IMG/VR virus record: IMGVR_UViG_3300049460_000121
Location: 124,001 to 188,000 of that record
Reading direction: 5' to 3' (one strand)
Source of the DNA: a virus
Length of the DNA: 64,000 nucleotides
Position numbers and translations under genes: made by a program
Notes under the pieces: model-generated
What the model saw: only the letters and a program-made list of their open reading frames with translations
Databases searched by the model: none
Told to the model about the DNA's origin: nothing
Part shown: positions 41,594 to 51,353 of the stretch, in pieces
Layout: each line of letters starts with the position of its first letter
Numbering within the stretch: the stretch's first letter is position 1

Positions 41594-42850
41594 TCAATAC
41601 TTCAAGCGTTCGTTGAAGATGTCCAGGAAGTAGGCGCTGGCGTATTCCTTATTAGGGGCGTGGACCATTGCGTCGTTCTGGTACGGGTCTTCTTCCATGA
41701 CGTTGCGGGTGTCGTGCAAGTACTTCGGCATGTTGTTGCTGTCCACAGCCAAGCAGTAGACGCCGTTCTGTCCATGGATGGTGTACGGTGGCAACATGCC
41801 ATTGAACAGCACCAGTGGCTTGACAGGCGGTACGTAGCTGTAGTAGCGACCAGCCAGGCCGGTACGTTCCACAGGGATGTTGTCGAAGAACAGGTTTTCG
41901 GTTTCGATGGTGATGATGAACGTGTTGCTCATCGTCAGGTATGCTTTGATGCATTCATCGCTGCTCATCAAGCCGATGTCAAGAGCGCCGGTGTGTTCGG
42001 TGTTACGATCCATCAAGCTGGTCACTGGAGTCCAGTCAATCAACTTGCGGGTATCGTTATACCTACGATGGATAGGTAGCTTCCACCATTCGAGCAAGAC
42101 CGAGTTGTCACCGACAACTTTGTACTGCTTGCCTCCACAGTGGAGGAAACCACCCACGACCACCATCACGTACTTGTCGCTGAAGTCAGCATCGGGTGCA
42201 GTGATGACCGCCCCTTCTACTAATGGCAACCCTTTACGTCCTGTGATCATCTCAGGGGTGATGGGGAAGCATTCGACCTTACCCACCGACTTGAAGCTGA
42301 TCAAACCCACTTCATTGCGGCCTGAGTGACGAACGCTCTTGCCGCCATCGATGATGCGGAAGCCGTCAGTCCCAGCGTCAGTCAAATGCAGCAACCCGTT
42401 GACATTCGCCAGGCAGTGATCGAACATGTCCATGTAGTCAGTGTCAGGGCGGGTCAGTCGCAGTTGAGTGAGTTCAGACTCAGGGTATTCGTTCCCTTCA
42501 CCAGAGAGTGGGTGTACCCGTTCAATCTTGTACCCGGCAGCGAAAGATTCCGAGGCGATGGCAGAGGCCTTGACCACTTTAGGGACGGTGGTGTCAAACG
42601 GAAGATCACCTTCACCCACAGCCGTCAACCAGGTGAGGACGGTCAGATCAGGGTCGTACTGATAGAAGCTGTCGTTGACTTCAGCGACGTCGAGACTCAC
42701 CTCGTGATCGATGGCTGGGTGCGACAGGATGAGGATGCATCGACTGTACGTGGTCATGAGATCACGCACTAAAGTGTTGCGGATGTCCAGCTCTGCCAAC
42801 CGTTGGTTTGCACCGCGAAGACTCGCCATTGCCCTTACAAACGTAAACAT
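41594..42850 (-). CDS. Probable virion structural protein (418 aa)
   Basis: It starts MFTFVRAMASLRGA, with AGGAGTCGAAC upstream of the ATG. The protein is soluble and beta-rich in its second half (VMVVVGGFLHCGGKQYKVVG), with no catalytic signature I know. It is a lone minus-strand gene embedded in the plus-strand tail cluster, between the spike/PAAR operon and the fibre genes, so a tail or baseplate role is likely. The upstream gap holds GCATATAATTTTTG on the minus strand, a sigma70-like -10. Confidence 0.75.
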   Translation of the reverse strand: MFTFVRAMASLRGANQRLAELDIRNTLVRDLMTTYSRCILILSHPAIDHEVSLDVAEVNDSFYQYDPDLTVLTWLTAVGEGDLPFDTTVPKVVKASAIASESFAAGYKIERVHPLSGEGNEYPESELTQLRLTRPDTDYMDMFDHCLANVNGLLHLTDAGTDGFRIIDGGKSVRHSGRNEVGLISFKSVGKVECFPITPEMITGRKGLPLVEGAVITAPDADFSDKYVMVVVGGFLHCGGKQYKVVGDNSVLLEWWKLPIHRRYNDTRKLIDWTPVTSLMDRNTEHTGALDIGLMSSDECIKAYLTMSNTFIITIETENLFFDNIPVERTGLAGRYYSYVPPVKPLVLFNGMLPPYTIHGQNGVYCLAVDSNNMPKYLHDTRNVMEEDPYQNDAMVHAPNKEYASAYFLDIFNERLKY

Positions 42851-42937
42851 GTTCGACTCCTGTACAGACGATCAAAAATTATATGCGTTACACCCCAGCT
42901 GCGGGTCAATGCCCGCATTAGGACCGGAGAAGTTTAA

Positions 42938-43819
42938 ATGGCAATTACCGATTACTTGTATCCGTTGGATATCACGGGTCAAGCCGTTACGAACAAGGTG
43001 CTCAATGAGCGCCAAACCCTGAATCCTCCAGGCGAACCCCTGGACTACCATTTCATCCTTCCATTCGCCGGTCCGTACTTCCGGGACACCATGAAGTTGG
43101 TGCACATCACCACTGGCCGTGACCTGGTGCGTGGTACGGACTGGATGCCGGGGCATAAGTTCCACAGCGCCAGCTTCGAACTCGAAGGTATCCGCGGTGG
43201 TATCTACAGCTCCATCTTATTCATGGACCGTGGTCTATCGGGTCAGGTGCAGCTCAAAGAGTACCAAACCCTCGGCGGTGAATGGACCCTGAGCGAGCAG
43301 AAGATCCTCGAGATCCTCAGCAACCGTGCAGTGGACCCACGTTCCTTGACTTACGACGAAGTGTCGGGCAAGCCAAACGTGTTCCCACCGATTGAGCACT
43401 CGCACGACGTGAGCGACTTGACCGGTATGTTTGAGTTGATCCAGTCCAACTACGATATCTCGTCTGCGATTCGCGCGCGTGACATTACGGTTGAGCAACT
43501 GCTGGCTGAACTGCTGCAAGCCTTGATCGACGCGAAGCCAAAGTACACGGCTACTCGTATCATCCCGGCCGGGCAGTACATCGAGATCAACCTGGCGACC
43601 ATCCTGGGTTCTCAGGCCAGTGCTTACGACATGCTGAGTTCCGGGATCGATGTTCGAGTGAAGAACTTGGACAACACGTCGCCGACCTTCAACATGTACA
43701 TCAACGCAACTGACATCGCGACCTCTGGCGTGAACGCCGCAGGGCTCGTGCGGATTCAGAACTACTACACGGTAGACCTGGAGTTCCACATCCGCATTGA
43801 CGTTCCGCGATTCGCATAA
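42938..43819 (+). CDS. Tail/baseplate protein, paralogue of 45678-46319 (293 aa)
   Basis: The N-terminal part (about residues 1-190) matches the 213-residue protein two genes downstream. Shared blocks are a TNKVLNE / TNRVLEE segment near the start, then GKPNVFPPIEHSHDVSDLTG against GIPSQFVPAMHLHSAYDLYG, and MFELIQSNYDISSAIRARD against MKYLIESNYDIAAAIREGD. The HSH/HLH residues could bind metal. Here an extra about 100-residue beta-rich C-terminal domain is present, perhaps for interaction with a fibre. The ATG has GGAG at good spacing. I infer a baseplate-to-fibre adaptor. Confidence 0.75.
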   Translation: MAITDYLYPLDITGQAVTNKVLNERQTLNPPGEPLDYHFILPFAGPYFRDTMKLVHITTGRDLVRGTDWMPGHKFHSASFELEGIRGGIYSSILFMDRGLSGQVQLKEYQTLGGEWTLSEQKILEILSNRAVDPRSLTYDEVSGKPNVFPPIEHSHDVSDLTGMFELIQSNYDISSAIRARDITVEQLLAELLQALIDAKPKYTATRIIPAGQYIEINLATILGSQASAYDMLSSGIDVRVKNLDNTSPTFNMYINATDIATSGVNAAGLVRIQNYYTVDLEFHIRIDVPRFA

Positions 43820-43829
43820 GGGGACGTTC

Positions 43830-45629
43830 ATGGCTACGCCCAATATCCAGATGTCGAAACCGGGTGGGCTCTATCGTACTGTGCAAGCGTTGACTTGGCA
43901 GCTGAGTGATCAGGTGGAGCGATTCAGCTTCACCGTCAACGGTGTTCAGCCAACGCTGTCCAAGTACATCGCCTACGACACGTTGAGTCCACCCAACCCG
44001 TTTATCGCGGTAACGCAGGACGGCGCAGGTAACGTGGTATACGACGGGGGCTTCCCGAAGTTCTACAACATGTACGCTCCAGCAGCGAACGCCACCTTCG
44101 CCCAATTGTCCGCCAGCTTCAAGTTCCTTTATAATGCCATCAACTTCTGTGCCAATAAGAAGAAGACGGAGATCGGGAACAAGCGGATTCTGCTGTTAGG
44201 TGATGGTGGTAGCAGTAACAACAACGGTAACTACCGCGTGCTGTACGGTGGCGTTGCTGACTTCCACACCAGCTTCACCAACATCGCCAAGATCGCTGGG
44301 TACAGCATCACGATCAAAGACCGGGTGAACTACGCCGGCGGTTACATCGATGCGCGGTTTGCTGAACTCGATCAGTACTGCATGGTGATCGTGATGTCCT
44401 CGGACTACGGTCACCCTGTTGGTGGCTGGATGACCGATCAGTGCGTAACGGACATGGTGACCTACCGTGAACGCGGTAACGGCATCATCGTCATCACTGA
44501 CCACAGTGGGACCAACTCGCAGGCGGCTGATGCGGCGGGGAATACCCGACCAGGTTTCCATGGCACGGGTCAGAAGCTGGTGCGTAACTTCGGTTCGTAC
44601 TTCACCGGTAACTACGATCGTACTCCGGTTAACGTGGGCTTCCTGCGTGCGACCTACGGAGATCATGCGCTGTATAACGGCATGACCAACGCCGAGAGCA
44701 TCCACGCGGGGTATTCCGAATCTAAGGTGGTGGTGACGCAGTATCCTGAGTACACCGCAGCTAACGCACCAGTGGTCAACCTGACGACAGACGGCAAGTA
44801 TGTCATCTCGATCCTGGCGATCTTGAAGGACGGGACGCCTGAGACTTATCGGTACGTGTTCAACATCGTGCTGGGTGAGTTCCTCTGGTGGAAATCTACC
44901 GTCGATGGACACATCTTGGGTGATACTTACTCCACCAAGAAATCCATCTCGGACTTCCTGCCGTATATCTCGCCTCAGGACAACGGGACGCTGTTCGGCA
45001 GTATCTTGCGGAACGGGAAGAAGATCGGTAGCTTCGTCCATGACGAGGCGACGGGCAGCGTTTATAAGTACCTGTCTGGGTCGAACATCTATCCGGTGAA
45101 CGACAAGGACACCTTCACCATCTCGGTGGAAGAGCCCTTCAGTTACAACAAGACCTTGACTGTGGCCCGTTACCAGCCTCCGGTGAGTGCGATCATTGAT
45201 CACGCCCACACGCTGAAGTTGTTGGGTATCGATGACTACGTGGGAGTTCCTCCGCGTAAGCTGGTGAACAAGATCATCAAGGACATCGCGGTGTTCTATC
45301 CGGAATACCCACTCTTGTTGAACGGGGACGCTGCGCGGGACGTCGCGATCATTCGCCGGTTCACCAGTGAGTTCGTCGGTGATGTCACCACGGCCTACAT
45401 CTACGCCCTCAGTGACGATGCTAAGGAAGGGCGTCGCATCCTCACCACTCAGCCGAACTGCATCATCGATGCGGAGAAGAATGAGGTGTGGGAATATCAG
45501 TACCCGGAATGGTTGCTCATCGACGGCTTGAAGGCTCAGGACTTCCTGGGTGCTCCACGGCGTGTGACGAGCATCACCAACGGTGACAAGTTCCTGTTGC
45601 GTGTGGATGGTTCCATCGTCCAAATCTGA
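43830..45629 (+). CDS. Tail/baseplate structural protein with alpha/beta domain (599 aa)
   Basis: The best start is ATG at 43830, with AGGGGACG upstream; an in-frame ATG at 43797 lies inside the previous gene. About residues 110-240 have a Rossmann-like pattern of strands and helices (KRILLLGDGGSSNNNG, DQYCMVIVMSSDYGH, RGNGIIVITDHSGTN), which resembles glutamine-amidotransferase-like or ThuA-type folds, but I see no catalytic triad. The remainder is beta-rich. It sits between the two paralogous adaptor genes, so it probably binds to one or both in the baseplate. Confidence 0.7.
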   Translation: MATPNIQMSKPGGLYRTVQALTWQLSDQVERFSFTVNGVQPTLSKYIAYDTLSPPNPFIAVTQDGAGNVVYDGGFPKFYNMYAPAANATFAQLSASFKFLYNAINFCANKKKTEIGNKRILLLGDGGSSNNNGNYRVLYGGVADFHTSFTNIAKIAGYSITIKDRVNYAGGYIDARFAELDQYCMVIVMSSDYGHPVGGWMTDQCVTDMVTYRERGNGIIVITDHSGTNSQAADAAGNTRPGFHGTGQKLVRNFGSYFTGNYDRTPVNVGFLRATYGDHALYNGMTNAESIHAGYSESKVVVTQYPEYTAANAPVVNLTTDGKYVISILAILKDGTPETYRYVFNIVLGEFLWWKSTVDGHILGDTYSTKKSISDFLPYISPQDNGTLFGSILRNGKKIGSFVHDEATGSVYKYLSGSNIYPVNDKDTFTISVEEPFSYNKTLTVARYQPPVSAIIDHAHTLKLLGIDDYVGVPPRKLVNKIIKDIAVFYPEYPLLLNGDAARDVAIIRRFTSEFVGDVTTAYIYALSDDAKEGRRILTTQPNCIIDAEKNEVWEYQYPEWLLIDGLKAQDFLGAPRRVTSITNGDKFLLRVDGSIVQI

Positions 45630-45633
45630 TCGG

Positions 45634-45651
45634 TGGTGGCCTAGGCCACCA
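45634..45651 (+). terminator. Hairpin terminator
   Basis: TGGTGGCCTAGGCCACCA is an 18-base perfect palindrome followed by TCTCACTCTTTTG. It may reduce transcription into the next tail genes. Confidence 0.55.
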
Positions 45652-45677
45652 TCTCACTCTTTTGCGAGTAAGTACTC

Positions 45678-46319
45678 ATGGCTGACACTATCTTTAAGTA
45701 CCCATTCGATCCACTGGGTACGAGTCCTACCAACCGGGTGCTCGAAGAAGCGCACACGATCGGCGCGCTGCGTGGTCGTATGTTTGCGGCTGACTACGGT
45801 CCGTTCTTCGGCGCCAGCGTTATTGTCAAGGACATGGTCACTGGTCGGGTCCTGGTACCGGTTCAGGACTACGTGCTGGTCCACTACTATCGTGAAGCAG
45901 GCATGGCCACCGGTCAAGCCGTTTACGCCGCAGTGCGGATCATCAACCCTGACGTTAGCACCGACATCGGCTTCACCGCACAAATGGTTGGGGGTGAGTT
46001 CTCTTACTCTACCTTCGCTATTAAGCAGGCAATCGAAGACCTGATGAACGACGACCGCCCTGTGTTCTGGGGTGATCTGGTGGGTATTCCTTCCCAGTTC
46101 GTTCCGGCGATGCACTTGCACAGCGCGTACGACCTGTACGGTATGAAGTACCTGATCGAATCCAACTATGACATCGCTGCGGCTATCCGTGAAGGTGACG
46201 TGGGTTCTCGGCAACTCTTGCTGGATCAGGTTCGCCAGAAGTTCGGTGACTTGGACAACTTCATGTTGGCTCTGGCTACCAACTACCGCACAGCGGCGGC
46301 TGAACTGTCGTTGATTTAA
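45678..46319 (+). CDS. Tail/baseplate protein, short paralogue of 42938-43819 (213 aa)
   Basis: It shares the N-terminal domain of the 293-residue protein (TNRVLEE; GIPSQFVPAMHLH; LIESNYDIAAAIREGD) but lacks its extra beta-rich C-terminal domain and ends in a helix. Arrangement: paralogue, 599-residue protein, paralogue, then fibres. The ATG is preceded by a modest GAG. Because duplicates flank one protein and precede the fibres, I infer two related collar or adaptor proteins for fibre attachment. Confidence 0.75.
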   Translation: MADTIFKYPFDPLGTSPTNRVLEEAHTIGALRGRMFAADYGPFFGASVIVKDMVTGRVLVPVQDYVLVHYYREAGMATGQAVYAAVRIINPDVSTDIGFTAQMVGGEFSYSTFAIKQAIEDLMNDDRPVFWGDLVGIPSQFVPAMHLHSAYDLYGMKYLIESNYDIAAAIREGDVGSRQLLLDQVRQKFGDLDNFMLALATNYRTAAAELSLI

Positions 46320-46344
46320 ACATGCGATCCTTGGAGTGACGAGA

Positions 46345-49278
46345 ATGTCCCTGACGGAAAAGATGAATGATCTTCTTGACGAGATGAAGGCAGTCAATGC
46401 CGAAATCATCGAGAAGACCGGGGGTCCAGCGGGTAGCGATACCATCGTTGCTCACGCCCCCAACGCTGACAAGCTGGACGGAATGTCGGCAGGTCGTGTC
46501 TCGGATCTACTCCGGGAGCGCATTCGAGCCCACATCGAGACACTGGGTCAGAACGCTCACAACCTTCTGCCTAGTGACCTCGGCACCTACAGCGACACGG
46601 AGTTCAACGGTAAGCTCGATGAATACCTCGACATCAACGGTACTGGTCCGCTGTCGTTCTACGGTGACCGCGAGTACCTGCCGCCTACGGTGACGGGTTC
46701 TTTCGAATCCGGCGTGAACTGGGCGCCATGGGGTTTCGTCGGCATGTTCCTTGAGGACAACGGCACCCTCATGATGTTGCGTACCGGTACGGATGGCGTG
46801 AAGGCAGGTGTGTACTACTCGTACCTGCGTAACGCCCTCAATACCCGGTTGATCTCAGACATCGTGATGACCAACGCCCGTTACCACCCGGCTTACTTCC
46901 CAGCGGGTTCTGTAGCGCGTTCGGTCCTCTGGTCTAACCAAGACCTGATTATCGGTATTCTCCATAATGTCGCCACGCTGCAAATCACCGGCTACTTCAT
47001 CAGTCTGACGAACAACACCTTCGACCAGAGCAAACATACCGGCATCGTGATCCCAGCTGGTACCATCATCAACCCAAGCATCACGGGTGAGGCCACTCTG
47101 CGTGGCATCCCGATGGGTTTCTTGAAAGACGGTACCGTCTACTTACTGGTCAACAAGGATACCGCCAACGTCCGGGCTGCCGGCATGAAGGTGTATTCGA
47201 TACCCAAGCAGAACCTGATCGATAGCAACTACGTTGCACCTACACCGATTACCGGCTGGACCATCAACCGGGGCGTAGCTGGTGTGGTATCCAGGACTGA
47301 CCTGGACTACGCCGACGACAAGTTCGATCTGATTGCCTTGACTGATGGTCGTATGGTGCCACAGGAAATCGATCGGGCCAACCCCCCTCACTACGCCAAG
47401 ACGCTCGACACCGGTGTAATGTGGTTGTCGACTGGTCAATTCATGTCAGTCTGGGACAATTCGCAACAGGCGCAGTACGTTCAGTGGTTGACGAACTTCG
47501 CATTTGTATTTGATCCGGTGAGTAAAGTCGTCGACATGGCGCAGTACTTCAACTCGAAGCCTGTCGTTTCGTTCACCAGTCCGACAACCTGGGACGTCTC
47601 CGACGCTCCGGCAAACCCTTACCTGAAGAACCCTGGCAGTCATGTCGGGCAGTATCAAGGTCAGGATTCGGTGCGGGTGTATTTGACCGAGAACAACGTG
47701 GCCTTCTACTACAGAACGTACGTTCTGTACACCAACCGGGTGTTAGGTCGTGCTACCTATCCGGCTAACGCGGACTTCTCCTCGATCATGCGTGGGTCAG
47801 CCGACTACACCGACATCCTCGCCGATCAATACGAGGGGCGGTTTGCCAGTCCGTGTTCGTTCCTTTATACCTCAGTCTCCAACTTTGGCGACCTCGTCCT
47901 GACCGGTCAGAACACCGGTTGGAACAAATCGAACAAAGTTCAGCGGATGTGGTTCCGGGCCGGGACGTCCAGCACGTTCACGTACCAGTACGGCAGTCTT
48001 CAGGGTTATAACTTCTGGGGTAACCCACCGACCCCCGATCGTGCCTGGTTGGCCGACTATCCTGGTGCGAACAAAGCGGACCTGTACAACTGCGTCAACG
48101 AGACGGATGAGTCTGGGTGGTTAGTCCACCAAGCGCGCTACGACAACTACGTCGATCCCAATCGTCGAAGTGGTTCGGCCAACATCAACACCGCCATGGT
48201 GGGTAGTGGGGCGGTGAGTATCACGCCCGCAGCCTTCAACAGTCTAGAAGCATCGCTTCGTGCTGACCTGGCGGCGAACCTTATTGGTCCATACGGTGGT
48301 GGGCTGAACCTCTGGTACGAAGTTGTCGTTCCGCAGCGTTACACTGACATGCCTGCGTTTGTCTACGGACACTACGTAGGTGTTGATCGGATTACTCGAT
48401 TCTTCGTGTACTCGATCAACGTCAACGTTCGAGGTAATGTGACGTCCGCCTCCCTGCAACCTGGCAGCCGGCGGTTCATCGATTGTCCGCACGGTTACGG
48501 TACCGCTTTTGGCATCAGTATCTCAACCGGCGATTCCGGGCAGGTGGCTATCCGACGTGCCAACGGTGGGTTCTACGTCGGTCTGACCACCCAGGCTCGT
48601 TACACGTTCATCGGTAACAGTGTGGCGAGTTGCATGCTGATGCAGTGGACACCTGGCGGTGGTTGGTCATTCCCCATGGGGTATGACTACGACCAGCAAC
48701 AGATCTCGATCAGCGGCTTCCTCAACATGTCGCACGGTCTGTACCTGACGTTCACCACTGAGAACCACCGTGGCTCGATCGACTGCGGTACGAAGTTGCT
48801 AGGTCAGCTGATCAGTAATGGCGGAGCACCTGAGCTGCCAACGCTGAACCATTATCGGGCTCGAATGAACGATGGTGGTACCACACGGATCTTCCTGTCG
48901 CAACAAACCGTGACGGCGTGGACAGTGTACTTCGCTGACCCAACACCTGTGATGATCGATGGCCTCTACTACGAGTTGGGTGTTTACGCCCATTACCTCA
49001 ACGGTGCGACCGATCAGAACAAAACGTTCTACGTGTGGGCAGTGCGACTGAGTGGGGCGGTATTCTACCACGTCACCACTAACCCGGCCATTCCGACTGG
49101 TTTCGAGGGGCAACTCTACCTCGGTTACTTCACCACCAACTCGGCTGGTCTTGCGGTCGTGGCGATTGAGAAGCGTGTGGCTGTTGGCGGTACGTTGATC
49201 TCGACTACCTCTCGCGGTAAATCCATCCCAGTGACTGCCGGTGTACCAAACACCCCAGGTCGCCTCAGCTGGAAATAA
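46345..49278 (+). CDS. Long tail fibre protein (977 aa)
   Basis: This is a host-binding or structural fibre. I chose ATG at 46345, with GGAG eight bases upstream, over a GTG at 46336. The N-terminus has a short helix and a fibre-type segment NADKLDGMSAGRVSDLL with later HN residues; the body is beta-rich with many Gly/Tyr/Trp/Asn residues. The end (about residues 860-977) carries a domain shared with the next three genes: LYLGYFTTNSAGLAVVAIEK, then TSRGKSIPVTAG. It is followed after two bases by the next fibre gene. Confidence 0.8.
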   Translation: MSLTEKMNDLLDEMKAVNAEIIEKTGGPAGSDTIVAHAPNADKLDGMSAGRVSDLLRERIRAHIETLGQNAHNLLPSDLGTYSDTEFNGKLDEYLDINGTGPLSFYGDREYLPPTVTGSFESGVNWAPWGFVGMFLEDNGTLMMLRTGTDGVKAGVYYSYLRNALNTRLISDIVMTNARYHPAYFPAGSVARSVLWSNQDLIIGILHNVATLQITGYFISLTNNTFDQSKHTGIVIPAGTIINPSITGEATLRGIPMGFLKDGTVYLLVNKDTANVRAAGMKVYSIPKQNLIDSNYVAPTPITGWTINRGVAGVVSRTDLDYADDKFDLIALTDGRMVPQEIDRANPPHYAKTLDTGVMWLSTGQFMSVWDNSQQAQYVQWLTNFAFVFDPVSKVVDMAQYFNSKPVVSFTSPTTWDVSDAPANPYLKNPGSHVGQYQGQDSVRVYLTENNVAFYYRTYVLYTNRVLGRATYPANADFSSIMRGSADYTDILADQYEGRFASPCSFLYTSVSNFGDLVLTGQNTGWNKSNKVQRMWFRAGTSSTFTYQYGSLQGYNFWGNPPTPDRAWLADYPGANKADLYNCVNETDESGWLVHQARYDNYVDPNRRSGSANINTAMVGSGAVSITPAAFNSLEASLRADLAANLIGPYGGGLNLWYEVVVPQRYTDMPAFVYGHYVGVDRITRFFVYSINVNVRGNVTSASLQPGSRRFIDCPHGYGTAFGISISTGDSGQVAIRRANGGFYVGLTTQARYTFIGNSVASCMLMQWTPGGGWSFPMGYDYDQQQISISGFLNMSHGLYLTFTTENHRGSIDCGTKLLGQLISNGGAPELPTLNHYRARMNDGGTTRIFLSQQTVTAWTVYFADPTPVMIDGLYYELGVYAHYLNGATDQNKTFYVWAVRLSGAVFYHVTTNPAIPTGFEGQLYLGYFTTNSAGLAVVAIEKRVAVGGTLISTTSRGKSIPVTAGVPNTPGRLSWK

Positions 49279-49280
49279 AC

Positions 49281-49958
49281 ATGTCTACTACACCAGAAAT
49301 CGTAGAAGAGATCACGGAAGAGTTCATCAAGTGGAAAGACGAAATCCTCCGCCTGCTTGGTAACGACAACGTGTTGCCGGAAACCATCACCAGTAAAGTG
49401 GGTGGACTGACGTACGCTCAGATCGTGGCCATCATTGACCAAGAATTGTTGGCGCACATCAACACTCGCAATGCGCATGGACTGACCCTCACTGGTTTGG
49501 GTGGGATGTCCAAGGGTGCGTTCGATACGATGATGAAGTCGTACTACCCTAAGGCGGGGATGCCATTCACTACGGTGAAGGGTGTTCCATGGTCGGTGGC
49601 TGGCGCTGTGTTGAAAGTGGCTGACATCCCGTTCCTTTGGATGGGACGAACCCTCACCGCTCAAGGTGGGACGTTCACGGCCACTGCGTCTCGTCAGTAC
49701 ATCAAGTTCGTGATCACCACAGCTGCCGGTGGGTATAAGCAGGTGACGGTGCTCATGGCTCCGGATGCTTCGGAAGACGTCAACACCATCATCGTGGGCC
49801 ATGTTCAGTTGGTGGGCGGTGTTGCTCAGGCCGTGTTCACCGACGTGGTTCGTATCGGTTACGCCGCCATCAGCCAGACTCGTCGTGGTCTTGCGATCCC
49901 GGCTACTGCCGGTACACCGACACAGCCGCAGTCCCTCCCAGCGAGCTGGTTCTCGTAA
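49281..49958 (+). CDS. Short tail fibre protein (225 aa)
   Basis: The N-terminus is alpha-helical, then GNDNVLPETITSKVGGLTY and LLAHINTRNAHGL, matching the fibre N-terminal segment of the long fibre. The C-terminal about 110 residues hold the shared domain: strand, VGHVQLVGGVAQAVFTDVV, then SQTRRGLAIPATAG. It is coupled tightly to both neighbours. A small version of the long fibre with the middle removed fits duplication and loss. Receptor-binding role inferred. Confidence 0.75.
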   Translation: MSTTPEIVEEITEEFIKWKDEILRLLGNDNVLPETITSKVGGLTYAQIVAIIDQELLAHINTRNAHGLTLTGLGGMSKGAFDTMMKSYYPKAGMPFTTVKGVPWSVAGAVLKVADIPFLWMGRTLTAQGGTFTATASRQYIKFVITTAAGGYKQVTVLMAPDASEDVNTIIVGHVQLVGGVAQAVFTDVVRIGYAAISQTRRGLAIPATAGTPTQPQSLPASWFS

Positions 49959-49970
49959 TCAGAGGTCATC

Positions 49971-50702
49971 ATGGCAGATACAGACGCCACAAAGCTCCTG
50001 AACTATTACTTTGCGCAGTATCAGGCTAACATCGTCCGATTGTTGAAACGTCCAAAGCGTGCACGCATCATCGCAGGCAATACCGACACCCTCAATAACC
50101 AGACGGTGGCGCAACTGCTCGCGGGGGCAAGGGCTGACCTTGCTGCCCACGCAGCTTTACAGAACAACCCGCACCAGGAAACTATTCGGACCATTGGTTC
50201 GTTTGAAGACTCCTACGTGCGAGGGGAGGCGGTGAAGAAGATCCCTAGTGGAATCTTACCCATCTCGACGTATGGTATTGGCGATGAACTGACTGACGCG
50301 CAAGTGCAGGCAGCCTGGACCAGTTCGGGATGGTTTTTGTCGTGTCAACTCACGATGAATGTCATCATCTCGGGCACGCCGTTCGTGATGCCGGCGGTCA
50401 CCATTGACCTGCGTAGCGTCGACGCGTCACCCGCCAACAAAACCTTTCACGTCTTCGTCCACCTGCGGTTTGGTGTAGCGAGTTACCGTATCCGTGACGA
50501 CAGCCCTCCTGAGGGTAACGCGATCATGTACATCGGTACTATCACCACCAACGCCGCTGGGATTGTCTCGAGGACTTTCAAAACCGTGTTGCGTATCGAC
50601 ACCTTCCGCCTCTCTCAGACGCCTGTTGGCTCTGCGATCCCGGTACAAGGTGGTACGTACGATGCACCAGTGGCGTTCCCAACCTCCTGGAACCCAGCCT
50701 AA
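49971..50702 (+). CDS. Short tail fibre protein (243 aa)
   Basis: It follows the same plan as the two previous genes: N-terminal segment NTDTLNNQTVAQLLAGA with LAAHAALQNNPH; a beta-rich middle; and a C-terminal domain with IMYIGTITTNAAGIVSRTF and SQTPVGSAIPVQGG. It is most similar to the 225-residue protein in its last 50 residues. Tandem related fibres may give more than one receptor specificity. Starts twelve bases after the previous stop. Confidence 0.75.
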   Translation: MADTDATKLLNYYFAQYQANIVRLLKRPKRARIIAGNTDTLNNQTVAQLLAGARADLAAHAALQNNPHQETIRTIGSFEDSYVRGEAVKKIPSGILPISTYGIGDELTDAQVQAAWTSSGWFLSCQLTMNVIISGTPFVMPAVTIDLRSVDASPANKTFHVFVHLRFGVASYRIRDDSPPEGNAIMYIGTITTNAAGIVSRTFKTVLRIDTFRLSQTPVGSAIPVQGGTYDAPVAFPTSWNPA

Positions 50703-50714
50703 TCGGAGAGCAGC

Positions 50715-51350
50715 ATGACTCAACCAGTACCGGAATACCCAACCAACGTACAGGCTTCCAATCCCTACGTCGGCATCGACCGTGGCCTGTTCATGATTCA
50801 GGGTCCGGTTCCTACCTTCGGCCGCGTTCACGCAGCTCGTTGGGAGTCGCACGGTCCGAACGCCGGTATTGGTCGTCTGGAATACCAGATCATGGTGTTC
50901 AGCTCAATGCCGGTCACCCCTGCCCAGTTCATGGGTGGTACGCTGGCAACCGCACCGGACGGTACCAAGTGGTTCGATTGCTTGGTACGTGGCAGTCTAC
51001 TTCCTCCGATTATGGTGGAGTACTGGGCTCGCCACACCTACCTCGGTTACTTCGCCAACCATGAGGTGGCTGACGCTGTTCATCTGTCCGCTTTGGAGAA
51101 GTCCACTGCGGTCGAACAGGCCCAAGCCCTCACCGTGACCATGGGACGTCCTCTGGAGCTCGATACGATCGAATTCGTTGTGACGTACAACCAATCGCTC
51201 GGAAGTCCTCTGACGCGTAGCACAGCCACGCTGACGATCGGTTACGGTCCTGCCAACAGCAAGCAAGAACTTACCCTGACGTCGTTCAGTCAGGAATTCT
51301 TTGATCCGGTGCAATATGCATTGGCTCACTTGAAATCTCTGAGGAGTTGA
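50715..51350 (+). CDS. Fibre-associated structural protein (211 aa)
   Basis: It lacks the N-terminal fibre segment but contains TYLGYFANHEVADAVHL and SALEKSTAV, close to LYLGYFTTNSAGLAVVAIEK in the long fibre, so part of the shared C-terminal domain is present. The last about 80 residues are different and beta-rich. It may be a fibre tip, chaperone or baseplate attachment piece. Coupled within the fibre operon (twelve bases after the previous gene, three before the endolysin). Confidence 0.7.
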   Translation: MTQPVPEYPTNVQASNPYVGIDRGLFMIQGPVPTFGRVHAARWESHGPNAGIGRLEYQIMVFSSMPVTPAQFMGGTLATAPDGTKWFDCLVRGSLLPPIMVEYWARHTYLGYFANHEVADAVHLSALEKSTAVEQAQALTVTMGRPLELDTIEFVVTYNQSLGSPLTRSTATLTIGYGPANSKQELTLTSFSQEFFDPVQYALAHLKSLRS

Positions 51351-51353
51351 TCT

